Notes under the pieces: model-generated
Told to the model about the DNA's origin: nothing
The model's database searches: none
What the model saw: only the letters and a program-made list of their open reading frames with translations
Shown here: positions 1-6,966 of the stretch, one piece after another
How the letters are laid out: every line of letters begins with the position of its first letter
How positions within the stretch are numbered: position 1 is the stretch's first letter
Translations under genes and position numbers: made by a program
DNA from: Myxococcales bacterium
GTDB taxonomy: Bacteria; Myxococcota; Bradymonadia; REDH01
Assembly (NCBI GenBank): GCA_018970625.1
Contig: JAGWVZ010000050.1
Coordinates: 1 to 13,271, forward strand
Direction of reading: 5' to 3'
Length of the DNA: 13,271 nt

Positions 1-326
1 CTAACACCATCTTTGCTTCATCGAACGCTGGTGCCGGAGGCGCCGGTGGCACGGGCGGCAACGGCGGAAACGGTGGCGGCGGTGGCGGCGGTGGAAACCC
101 CAATGACGACGGCGCTCAGGAGATCGGCCGCGGTGGCACGGGTGGGACAGGTGGCCGCGGCGGCAACGGTGGTCGCGGCGGCGGCGGTGCCGGCGGTGTG
201 TCATACGGTCTGTATGCCAGCGGTGGTAATCCCGGTTACAGCTCCTGCACGTTCTCGAACGGCTCGGGTGGAACGGGTGGCGGTCCGAACGGAGCTACGG
301 GTAACTCCGGTAACCGAAACTTCTAA
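1..326 (+). CDS. Gly-rich repeat surface-type protein, C-terminal fragment
   Basis: This is the 3' end of a gene that starts before the window. The frame is open from base 3 and stops at TAA 324-326, giving 107 visible residues. Two Gly-rich stretches built from GGxGG, GGTGG and GRGG units flank short non-Gly segments. These segments, NTIFASSNAG near the start and VSYGLYASGGNPGYSSCTF about residues 65-85, alternate hydrophobic and polar residues as in beta-helix rungs. The product ends in GNSGNRNF. Such alternation is typical of large secreted or surface Gly-rich proteins with parallel beta-helix repeats in myxobacteria-like genomes, but the family is inferred. Overlapping ORFs in other frames, such as 13-381, give Ala/Val- or Arg/His-rich translations, as expected for shadows of Gly codons. 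The function is unknown and the N-terminal export signal is outside the window. The next gene starts 61 bp downstream on the same strand. Confidence 0.75.
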   Translation, partial: NTIFASSNAGAGGAGGTGGNGGNGGGGGGGGNPNDDGAQEIGRGGTGGTGGRGGNGGRGGGGAGGVSYGLYASGGNPGYSSCTFSNGSGGTGGGPNGATGNSGNRNF

Positions 327-387
327 TGCTCCCGTTGCACACCATTCTGCACCACAGAGTTTGATTCGCATCTTTTCCTGAGTACTT

Positions 388-1074
388 ATGGCTGCTTTAC
401 GTATTTTCCTGCTCTCTGGTCTCGTGCTCGTTTGTGCCTGTTCATCAGAACCAGTCGAGCCTTCAGACGCCTGTACCGAAGCATTCTGTGAGTGCGAGCA
501 GACCACGGACTGTGCTGCTGGGCTTGTGTGCACTCAGGGTTTGTGCCTTCCGGTGTCGCCGGATATCACCGAGGATACATCCGCACCCGACACTACCGAA
601 GATATTGTTCCCGATATCGAAGACGTACCCTCGGTGCCAGACACACAACAGACTGACATCATTGAAGAGGTTGTCGAGGACGCCTGCGTTCGATTCTGTG
701 AGTCCCGTGTCGCATGTGGCCTTGAGCCCATTCCGGGAATCACGGGTGATTGTCCGACAGCCTGTGAAGTGTTTGCGGCAGCAATCGTCGAAGGCACGCA
801 AGGAGCAGTCAACCCGGAGGCTTGCAATCTCGCCTTCACCGCTTTCTCAAACTGCGTTGCTGAAATCACAGATTGTGCTGAACTTGAAGCGGGCGACCGC
901 GGAGAGTCGACGGTTTGTGCAGCCGAAGAGGAAGCACGTGGACGAGATTGCACTGGCCCTGAGGAAGAGACGCCAGACGATGGGTCAGCTGCGCCTGATG
1001 AAGGGTCGGCGTCTCCCGATGAAGGGTCGGCGTCTCCCGATGAAGGGTCCGCCTCGTCCGGCTCAGGCAAGTAA
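388..1074 (+). CDS. Small Cys-rich lipoprotein with acidic linker
   Basis: Predicted lipoprotein of 228 residues. A hydrophobic signal (residues 4-17) ends in the lipobox V-C-A-C, so C18 is the likely lipidated residue. Residues 29-53 form a small Cys module with the pattern C-x-C-x5-DC-x2-G-x2-C-x3-GxC, the same kind of module seen repeatedly in the lipoprotein at 10257-11927. Residues 56-98 are an acidic Asp/Glu/Thr/Pro linker. Residues 100-188 form a second, larger Cys domain with ten cysteines (C100, C104, C110, C122, C126, C146, C156, C163, C177, C188), probably a disulfide-bonded helical fold. The tail is built from DEGSASP repeats. No enzyme motif is visible. The start is weakly supported: only a GAG lies about 5 bases upstream of the ATG. 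The product is probably envelope- or surface-anchored, but its function is unrecognised. It lies 33 bp before the membrane protein at 1108 and may be co-transcribed with it. Confidence 0.8.
   Translation: MAALRIFLLSGLVLVCACSSEPVEPSDACTEAFCECEQTTDCAAGLVCTQGLCLPVSPDITEDTSAPDTTEDIVPDIEDVPSVPDTQQTDIIEEVVEDACVRFCESRVACGLEPIPGITGDCPTACEVFAAAIVEGTQGAVNPEACNLAFTAFSNCVAEITDCAELEAGDRGESTVCAAEEEARGRDCTGPEEETPDDGSAAPDEGSASPDEGSASPDEGSASSGSGK
976..1059 (+). repeat. In-frame 21-bp tandem repeat (DEGSASP units)
   Basis: Four 21-bp units lie at 976-996, 997-1017, 1018-1038 and 1039-1059. Units two and three are identical (gatgaagggtcggcgtctcc plus a final c); units one and four are diverged. Each unit keeps the reading frame and encodes a seven-residue Asp-Glu-Gly-Ser-Ala-Ser-Pro block at the C terminus of the lipoprotein. 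The near identity of the central copies points to recent slippage or unequal exchange. Confidence 0.85.
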
Positions 1075-1107
1075 TCGTGTGCAGCAGGCACGGCTTGATT
1101 CGGTTCA

Positions 1108-2016
1108 ATGAGCCTGCAGATGAACGCCGTATTGAGGGTACATAGCTGGGTGGGCGCTCTTACGAGGCGTGAGTCGACGAAGGGTTGGCTCAGCGCTATC
1201 TGGGCGCTTGAGCTGTTCTTTGTCGTGCGGAGTGCGTCACACATCACGCTCATGGCGCACATTGCCCTCGAGCAACGCATGCACACCTACGAGCCATGGC
1301 TGGCGGCAGCTGCTCTATGTGCGCTGTTCGCCTTTGTCGTGGGATGGCGGAGTGTGGCGGTGGTCGTGGCGGCGGCTTGTTCGGTAGCCATGAACATTCA
1401 GGAGTTTCCCTACACCGCCAACCACGCGTACCTGCAATCGTATGTCCTCTGCCTCGCTGCCATCTGTCGTGTGGCATCCGTGGATGCGGACGACACGCCC
1501 ACACCCTTCATCCACTACCTGCGCGTCAGCTTTGCCGTTCTGCTCTTTCACACAGGCTGGCAGAAGTGGGTCGCGGGCACCTACGATCGGGCCGAGTTCA
1601 TTGCTCAGATGTTCCACTCCGACAAGTACAGATTTGGAGAGTTCTTTGGACAGCTGGCACCAGCCGACATTCCCCGACTGGCAGTCATGAATCCACGCGT
1701 ACCGAATGAAGGCCCGTTCGAGTATCACTCGTGGCTGGTGCTGCTTGCCAGCAACAGCGCAATGTATTCGGAGCTGATTTTTCCGGTACTCGTCTGGTTG
1801 CGGCGATGGGGGAATGTGTTTGTCCTGGTCTCGCTTGGATTTGTGTGGGCGTTTCAGTTCGCTGCTACCGAAATATCATTCGCTCTGCTTGCCACTGCGA
1901 TTGCGATGTCTTTTTTTAGCCCCCGAATAATGGCCCCCGTATTGTACCTGCTCATGGCGATCGACGTAGGCGTTGCCTTCTGGATCGCACGGAATTCCGA
2001 CACATGGTTGAACTAG
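1108..2016 (+). CDS. Polytopic membrane protein, HTTM-like
   Basis: Predicted inner-membrane protein of 302 residues with about seven to eight hydrophobic helices, near residues 30-50, 64-96, 108-124, 137-150, 209-230, 236-253, 256-270 and 276-293. The segment YLRVSFAVLLFHTGWQKW (137-154) followed by G-T-Y-D-R and F-x-x-Q-M resembles the core of HTTM domains, the membrane domain shared with vitamin K-dependent gamma-carboxylase: a helix, then Trp-x-Lys, then a soluble loop before the next helix. That assignment comes from pattern recognition and is moderate at best; DoxX-like proteins are the alternative. No catalytic residues could be verified. The ATG at 1108 is chosen, with M5 at 1120 as an alternative. 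The 3' end overlaps the start of the next gene by 13 bp, so the two are probably co-translated and may work as a pair. Confidence 0.8.
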   Translation: MSLQMNAVLRVHSWVGALTRRESTKGWLSAIWALELFFVVRSASHITLMAHIALEQRMHTYEPWLAAAALCALFAFVVGWRSVAVVVAAACSVAMNIQEFPYTANHAYLQSYVLCLAAICRVASVDADDTPTPFIHYLRVSFAVLLFHTGWQKWVAGTYDRAEFIAQMFHSDKYRFGEFFGQLAPADIPRLAVMNPRVPNEGPFEYHSWLVLLASNSAMYSELIFPVLVWLRRWGNVFVLVSLGFVWAFQFAATEISFALLATAIAMSFFSPRIMAPVLYLLMAIDVGVAFWIARNSDTWLN

Positions 2017-2516
2017 GTCGCCTTTTCATCTGGAAGACCAGAGCGATGCACACCATGGCCGTGTTGCTGGTGGTCGCGTTTTGCGTATGGCCATTTGTTC
2101 ACCGGTGGTTGTGTGTAGAGCAGCTGGTGGATCCCTGGAAGCTGGGCGGCTTCGCGATGTACACCGTCTTCGATACGGCGGATTTTGCCAACGTCTGGGG
2201 TGACACCGACCCATTGTCGCCAGCTCTTTACCTCACTGATCAGGAACAGACGGCACTCGAGGAGTGGCTGTATCGCTCGCAACATCTGGGTCTTTTATAT
2301 CCACCCGTCGAACTGGGTGCCATGCTGCTCGCAGCACGCCCCGAAGCCAACCTGATTGTTACCAGACAAAAGCGGATTGAACTGGATCCATCTACCGGAA
2401 TCACCTTCTGGCGAGGTATCACCTATTACACAACGCGAACGGTGAACGGCTACGAGACTCATCTGGTCGATGTACTCCCACCGCCAGGTCACTATCCAGG
2501 CTCACCCCCGCTCTGA
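2004..2516 (+). CDS. Single-pass membrane protein, partner of the HTTM-like protein
   Basis: Protein of 170 residues with one clear hydrophobic helix (about 16-33) and a hydrophilic remainder, so probably anchored in the membrane with most of the chain on one side. The stretch WKLGGFAMYTVFDTAD (45-60) just after the helix is reminiscent of small proteins encoded beside HTTM-like genes, but I do not recognise a named family. The gene starts 13 bp inside the upstream gene in another frame, with GGA about 10 bases before the ATG. A downstream ATG at 2046 (M15) would give a shorter N terminus and leave the helix intact. Tight coupling suggests a joint membrane function with the 1108-2016 product. 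The function is unknown. Confidence 0.75.
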   Translation: MVELGRLFIWKTRAMHTMAVLLVVAFCVWPFVHRWLCVEQLVDPWKLGGFAMYTVFDTADFANVWGDTDPLSPALYLTDQEQTALEEWLYRSQHLGLLYPPVELGAMLLAARPEANLIVTRQKRIELDPSTGITFWRGITYYTTRTVNGYETHLVDVLPPPGHYPGSPPL

Positions 2517-2668
2517 ACGCAGTATCCGTAACGCCAATCGCGTTCCGTAGGTTACGTTCCGAACGTTTGCTCGTTGAACAGTCAGGTTACTTATCTGGTA
2601 TGGCTGTCACTTCACTATACTGCGAAGTGGTATCAGGCTCTTCATGGTCTTTCGCAGCGGGAACATGC

Positions 2669-4369
2669 TTATTGCTCGGCCCGACTTTCCCCTGAACGAT
2701 TGAGGTACCCATACCATCCCCCAGTCGATGGTGGGGCATTGAGGGTGTAATTGCGGACGGTGTGCACCAGCGGTTGTCTGTCCATAACCGCGGTGACGGT
2801 CACCATATCCAACACACCATCGTAATCGAGGTCGTCAATCCATGGACTCGATAGACCTGTTCCTGAAACCGTATCCAGCACGAGCGATTCATCGACGCCT
2901 GAATGCACAAGCCTGACGGTGGATGTCTCCAGACCCGGGTCAATAAAGATAACTTCTTGCCGTCCATCTCCGTCAAGGTCGGACATGACCGGGCTAGGCG
3001 CATACACGCCTACGCCTACCTCCGACCAGAGGAGCTGTCCGTCTTCACCCGAAAGAACGACCATGAGGGTGCCGGTGTATTTGTCCGCCCAGACACCCTC
3101 GTTCAGCAGAACGGCGATGTCAGGAACGCCGTCCTCATCGAAAAGACCAATCGCTGGTGAAGAATAAGACTCGTAGCCTTCAACACCCCAGGTCCAGACG
3201 ATTTCACCTGTGACACCGTCCAACATCATGACACGGCCGTCGAATGCCACGACGACAAGGTCCTCGCGGTTATCGCCGTTCACGTCCATCATGCCAGGAG
3301 GAGCGATAAACCCCTTCCATGTGGTAGATGTCGCCAGCTCCCGCGCGTCGAGGGGGCTGTCCAGACGGGACAGCTCAGACAACGGCGCACCCCACAAGCT
3401 GCCCGAGAATGTTTCCCCACCACTTCCCCATACAATCCAGGGCTCGTCCCGATTCCACACCACGGGTGACATATACGTCTCCCGTCCGTCGGGCATCGCA
3501 TCGACTCGTAGAAGCGCGCCGGTCGCACCCGACACCAGAAGAAGGTAGTTCACTTCCCGTTCTTCGAAGGCTTCTGCGTCTTTGCTAATTGCGCCCGACG
3601 TTGTCACAAGATCCGGTACACCGTCACCATCCACATCAGGTATCACCTGAGGAATACCGAAGTTGTTCCAGCGGCCTGCAACCGGTTCAGACATCAGGTC
3701 AAACCGCCAGGCATCTGTCCCGGTCAGAAGGTCATGTGCAGCAAATGTCCCCGAACGACCAGCACTTATGAGTAGTCCACTGTCAGTCTGTGACCTCAGC
3801 AAGAGCTGTGGGCGCGAGTACACTTCACCAACGGTTGTACCATGCCACAACGTCTCACCTGTCGCCCCGTCCAGAGCGTCAACTGAACCTTCCGTCGGTC
3901 CTTCAGTACCAGAACCGACAATAATATCCCGGACACAATCGTCATTGATGTCAAAGGCTGCCGGAGAGGCGAACGAAGCGTTCGCTCGTTCCACTTGCCA
4001 CTGGATCTCCATCGTCGGGGGGAAAACAATAGCAAAGGAGGGATCTCTCGTGGGGCATTCCGGGTTGACCCACCACTCCGATAACTCCGGCAACTCCTCA
4101 ACATCCATGGTCGCAGTGTCTTCTTCGGGCATCACATCCGCGTCGCCGACGCCATCGTCCAGCATACTATCGGGCACGTCGGCCGAGAAACCATCCGCGT
4201 CGCCGAGGCCATCGTCAAGCATACCATCGGGCACGTCGGCCGAGGAACCATCCGCGTCCGAGTCAGTCGCGACGTCAGTACGCTCTCCGCCGCTGTTGGC
4301 CTGACAGCCAACGAAGAACCACACCGCCGTGACCGCAATGAACAAGTGTTGTCGTCTGGAATGTTGCAT
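2669..4369 (-). CDS. Lipoprotein beta-propeller with FG-GAP/VCBS and PQQ-like motifs
   Basis: Protein of 566 residues. A signal peptide ends in the lipobox F-V-G-C, with C22 as the likely lipid site. Residues 29-98 are an acidic tether with a duplicated 19-residue block. The remainder alternates calcium-loop motifs of FG-GAP/VCBS type with PQQ-propeller-like motifs. The loops are DINDDCVRDI 140-149, DVDGDGVPDL 245-254, DVNGDNREDL 362-371, FDEDGVPDI 410-418, DLDGDGRQEV 464-473 and DLDYDGVLDM 513-522. The PQQ-like motifs are ALDGATGETLW 165-175, HDLLTGTDAW 212-221, SGATGALL 280-287, LDGVTGEIVW 383-392 and LSGEDGQLLW 439-448. This spacing fits a propeller of about six blades. FG-GAP loops bind calcium in known family members and often mediate surface adhesion; no enzymatic residues are evident. 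The gene is convergent with 2004-2516. No good ribosome binding site is visible at the ATG. Confidence 0.85.
   Translation of the reverse strand: MQHSRRQHLFIAVTAVWFFVGCQANSGGERTDVATDSDADGSSADVPDGMLDDGLGDADGFSADVPDSMLDDGVGDADVMPEEDTATMDVEELPELSEWWVNPECPTRDPSFAIVFPPTMEIQWQVERANASFASPAAFDINDDCVRDIIVGSGTEGPTEGSVDALDGATGETLWHGTTVGEVYSRPQLLLRSQTDSGLLISAGRSGTFAAHDLLTGTDAWRFDLMSEPVAGRWNNFGIPQVIPDVDGDGVPDLVTTSGAISKDAEAFEEREVNYLLLVSGATGALLRVDAMPDGRETYMSPVVWNRDEPWIVWGSGGETFSGSLWGAPLSELSRLDSPLDARELATSTTWKGFIAPPGMMDVNGDNREDLVVVAFDGRVMMLDGVTGEIVWTWGVEGYESYSSPAIGLFDEDGVPDIAVLLNEGVWADKYTGTLMVVLSGEDGQLLWSEVGVGVYAPSPVMSDLDGDGRQEVIFIDPGLETSTVRLVHSGVDESLVLDTVSGTGLSSPWIDDLDYDGVLDMVTVTAVMDRQPLVHTVRNYTLNAPPSTGGWYGYLNRSGESRAEQ
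4142..4255 (-). repeat. In-frame 57-bp duplication in acidic tether
   Basis: Two 57-bp copies, 4142-4198 and 4199-4255, match at all but a few positions. They encode two 19-residue blocks of the form GxSADVPDxMLDDGxGDAD in the linker just after the lipidated Cys. The frame is kept. The copies look recent because most differences are single bases. Confidence 0.85.
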
Positions 4370-4633
4370 AGACTGATCAATGTGAACAAGGGTGAGGCCA
4401 GCGTAAGACAGAGTAGGCTCCTGTACCGACCTGATGCTTCTGTTCGGTAGCGGGGTTGATAATCAGGTCAACCTTCATTCCGGCCATGAGGGTGATTCAT
4501 CACCAACGATCGTTACAACTTCATGCGACGTCATCCCACCTGCCCCCCAATGTACTGACCAACCCGTCGCCACCACCGCCCTGAAATTCGTCGCTCTCGA
4601 CCACGTTGAGGGGTCGCACCAGCCACCATCTGC

Positions 4634-6553
4634 TCAGCAGCCTTCGTTCAGCGTGCCATTGCAGTTGTCATCGGCGCTGTTGCCGCACACTTCGGGCTGT
4701 CCGGGGCGCACAGACGAGGTGGAGTCGTCGCAGTCCAGACCCCGGTTCACGTAGCCGGCCGGGGCTGAACAGGCTCGAACGGTGGGTGCGCTCGTGCTGC
4801 CGTAGGTGTCGCCGTCGGCGTCCACCCAGTACTGGTTTTGCACGCCTTCGTCGGTCGCGCGGTCGCAGTCATTGTCGAGGCCATCGCAGACCTCGGCAGC
4901 GGCCGGGTTAATGCCTGCTGCCGCGTCGTTGCAGTCATTCGCGCTCACCACGTAGCCTTCGGGAGCTGAGCAGGCGGCGCGCGTGTCGGTCGATGCACCA
5001 AAGCTGTCGCCGTCGGCGTCGCGGTACCAGGTGCTGGTGGCTCCTTCGTCGGTGCTGCCGTCGCAGTCGTTATCGACGGTGTCGCACACTTCGGTGGCGC
5101 CGGGAAAAAAGCGCGAATCGCTGTCGTTGCAGTCGCCGGTGGTCGCCACGAATCCGGGTGGACGTGTGCAGGCGCGAGCCCCGTCACCGATAGCGCCCCA
5201 GGTGTCCAGGTCGCCGTCGGGGTACCAGAGTGTTCCCGCATTATCGTCGCGAGCCCCGTCGCAGTCGTTGTCCAGACCGTCGCACAGCTCGGGTGCTCCC
5301 GGGTAGGTGACGCTGCGTGCGTCGTCGCAGTCGCCGCCGGTGGCGCGGTACCCCTCGGGCGCCGCACAGGCCGTCACCGTATCCAGGTCGGTGCCGATCC
5401 CGTCACCGTCGGCGTCACGGTAAAATATGCGCAGCGTGCTGTCGTCGATCACGCCATTGCAGTCATTGTCGAGGCCGTCACAGACCTCGGTGGAAGCCGT
5501 CTGCAGCGCGACGCAGGATTGCCCGGCAAGGCCACAGGTGAGCACACCTGCGGCGCAGATGCCCAGCAACCCGGTATCACAGGGGGCACCCTCGCCGACG
5601 AGGTCTTCGTCGACCTCGCCGTCACAGTCGTTGTCGAGCGTGTCGCAGACCTCGTCGCCGAACGCCGCCGGGGCGGCGCACTCGCCCGAAACGTCGCGGG
5701 TGGCAATGGCACAGACGCCCTGACACACTTCGTTCCAGCAACAGCGCTCGCCTTCACAGATCGCACCATCCACGACGCCGTCGCAGTCGTTGTCCAGGGT
5801 GTCGCACACCTCGTCGCCGAGCTCGGCGAGCGGCACGCACGACAGCTGTCCGCCCTCGCACACCGTGCGGCCCTCGGCGCATCGCCCCGGAAATCCCGTA
5901 CCGCAGGCCTGACCAATATCGGCGCCTACATCGTCTATTCTGCCATCGCAGTCGTTATCGAAGCCGTCGCAGACCTCTGTTGCACCAAAATTAACGGTTC
6001 CGTCGTCCTGATTGCAGTCCTGTCCCAGACAACCGTTGCCGGTTCCCCAGCCGTCGCCGTCGGGGTCAATGCAGATGGAGGGCAGCACGCAATAGCTGGT
6101 GCGGTCGTCGCCCGAGACGGTGAACAGCGCGCACACCTCGTCGGGCGCGCAGTCTGCGGCGCTCCCGCACTGCTCGGCGCAAACGCCCACGTCCACGAAC
6201 GGGTCAATAAAGACGCAGTCCACGTTCGTGCAGTCCGCGTTCGACCGACAATAGCCGTCGTCACCGCCCGTGTCGGTCACATCGGAGTCGACGGTGTCTG
6301 CGTCGTCGAACACTTCGGTTGCTGCGTCGTCCGTAGCGCTGTCGGGAATGAGAATCCCGGTGTCCGGCGCGGCATCGCCAGCGGTGTCGGTCGTGGCGTC
6401 GCTCACGCCGTCCGATTCAGCGCCAGGCACGACGCCGGCGTCTGAACAGGCCCCTAGCCCTAGCAGCGCCCAAACTGGCAGCGCGAGCCACATCGAGGGG
6501 CTCAACACCGCCCGCCGCGCCCATGCCGGGCTCTTCCTGTCGCATGCGTGCAT
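4634..6553 (-). CDS. Lipoprotein with MopE-type putative metal-binding repeats
   Basis: Protein of 639 residues from the ATG at 6553. That start is preferred over an in-frame ATG at 6646 because AAAGGA sits 5 bases upstream and a signal peptide follows directly. The signal ends in the lipobox L-G-A-C (C36 lipidated). Residues 37-99 are an acidic Asp/Thr/Ala tether, followed by a Cys-rich segment with two xADC modules (100-160). The motif CD-x2-DNDC-x-G occurs seven times (residues 195, 250, 303, 358, 424, 490, 556), with a degraded eighth copy at 623-633. The last four belong to full repeats of about 65 residues: a Tyr/Trp-x-Asp-x-Asp-Gly-Asp calcium-like loop, Cys-x2-Pro-x-Gly-Tyr/Phe, GDCDD/NDCND, Pro-Gly-Ala, then the CD-DNDC motif. 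This is the putative metal-binding motif family named after the copper-associated MopE of Methylococcus capsulatus and common in myxobacteria. Metal identity and role are unknown; it is likely surface-exposed. Confidence 0.9.
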   Translation of the reverse strand: MHACDRKSPAWARRAVLSPSMWLALPVWALLGLGACSDAGVVPGAESDGVSDATTDTAGDAAPDTGILIPDSATDDAATEVFDDADTVDSDVTDTGGDDGYCRSNADCTNVDCVFIDPFVDVGVCAEQCGSAADCAPDEVCALFTVSGDDRTSYCVLPSICIDPDGDGWGTGNGCLGQDCNQDDGTVNFGATEVCDGFDNDCDGRIDDVGADIGQACGTGFPGRCAEGRTVCEGGQLSCVPLAELGDEVCDTLDNDCDGVVDGAICEGERCCWNEVCQGVCAIATRDVSGECAAPAAFGDEVCDTLDNDCDGEVDEDLVGEGAPCDTGLLGICAAGVLTCGLAGQSCVALQTASTEVCDGLDNDCNGVIDDSTLRIFYRDADGDGIGTDLDTVTACAAPEGYRATGGDCDDARSVTYPGAPELCDGLDNDCDGARDDNAGTLWYPDGDLDTWGAIGDGARACTRPPGFVATTGDCNDSDSRFFPGATEVCDTVDNDCDGSTDEGATSTWYRDADGDSFGASTDTRAACSAPEGYVVSANDCNDAAAGINPAAAEVCDGLDNDCDRATDEGVQNQYWVDADGDTYGSTSAPTVRACSAPAGYVNRGLDCDDSTSSVRPGQPEVCGNSADDNCNGTLNEGC

Positions 6554-6558
6554 GAGTG

Positions 6559-6564
6559 TCCTTT
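6559..6564 (-). promoter_or_regulatory. Ribosome binding site AAAGGA deciding the MopE-type gene start
   Basis: Read on the minus strand the sequence is AAAGGACACTCATG, a good Shine-Dalgarno core with a 5-base spacer before the ATG at 6553. It supports this start over the longer in-frame ATG at 6646, whose extra 31 residues are His/Arg-rich and precede the signal peptide. Confidence 0.7.
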
Positions 6565-6601
6565 CGGGCTTGGTTCCATGGTGAAAAGACGAATCAGCCA
6601 A

Positions 6602-6624
6602 ACCATGGCGCCGTGCGCCGTGGT
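6602..6624 (-). terminator. Hairpin downstream of thiS, possible terminator
   Basis: Arms 6602-6611 (accatggcgc) and 6615-6624 (gcgccgtggt) form a 10-bp GC-rich stem with one imperfect pair and a 3-base loop. It lies 118 bp beyond the thiS stop and upstream of the MopE-type lipoprotein. Only TTT follows on the minus strand, so it is not a classical intrinsic terminator. It could instead be a structured leader or chance. Confidence 0.3.
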
Positions 6625-6741
6625 GCCTGTTCGCGCGATTCGCCACTAAACTAGCGAGTGAAGCGGCCCAACGCCAACATGACGCGCATTCGACTCCGGC
6701 AACCGGCGATTTTCGGTTATACCGGCCACCGCTGAACGGTT

Positions 6742-6966
6742 TCAGCCGCCCTGCACAGCGGTCACCACTTCGACGCGGGCGCCATCGGCCAGCGCGGTCG
6801 TGCTCCAGTCAGCCCGGCGCACCACGTGGTCGCCCACAGCCACGGCGACCCCCCTGGCGTCGCGCGCTATGCCCAGCTCCGCGAGCAAATCCAGCAGCGA
6901 CGCGCCAGCCGGCACCTGTCGAGGTTCGCCGTTCACCGAGATGGTGATGTGCTGCGACGTGGTCAT
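6742..6966 (-). CDS. thiS: ThiS, sulfur carrier protein for thiazole synthesis
   Basis: Protein of 74 residues, the usual ThiS length, with a ubiquitin-like pattern: ITISVNGEP at the N terminus, SLLDLLAELGI, GVAVAVGDHVVRR, DGARVEVVTAVQGG. The C-terminal Gly-Gly (73-74) is the feature adenylated and thiocarboxylated in the family. The thiocarboxylate gives sulfur to the thiazole synthase ThiG. Its ATG overlaps the thiO stop as ATGA (4 bp), so the two are translationally coupled. It is the last gene of the cluster; ThiG and the adenylating enzyme ThiF are not in the window. MoaD-like carriers share the Gly-Gly end but are longer, and the neighbouring thiO supports ThiS. Confidence 0.93.
   Translation of the reverse strand: MTTSQHITISVNGEPRQVPAGASLLDLLAELGIARDARGVAVAVGDHVVRRADWSTTALADGARVEVVTAVQGG

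Noticed and set aside
13..381. Plus-strand open frame of 122 codons
   Set aside because: It is frame-shifted against the Gly-rich reading frame and is a shadow of Gly/Gly/Thr codons.
2554..2566. Palindrome ACGTTC-c-GAACGT
   Set aside because: It is short and isolated in the 152-bp convergent gap, with a one-base centre, so it cannot form a hairpin. It could be a protein site, but nothing else supports it.
2608..2629. Inverted repeat CACTTC/GAAGTG as a terminator between convergent genes
   Set aside because: The stem is only 6 bp with a 10-base loop and no T-run on either strand.
4454..4473. Hairpin GGTTGA/TCAACC in the gap between two lipoprotein genes
   Set aside because: A 6-bp stem with an 8-base loop and no T-run is weak. 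No RNA gene or mobile element was found in this 264-bp gap.
5519..6445. Plus-strand open frame of 308 codons
   Set aside because: It is antisense to the MopE-type gene. Its repeated Val/Ala/Glu blocks are just the reverse reading of the DNDCDG codons.
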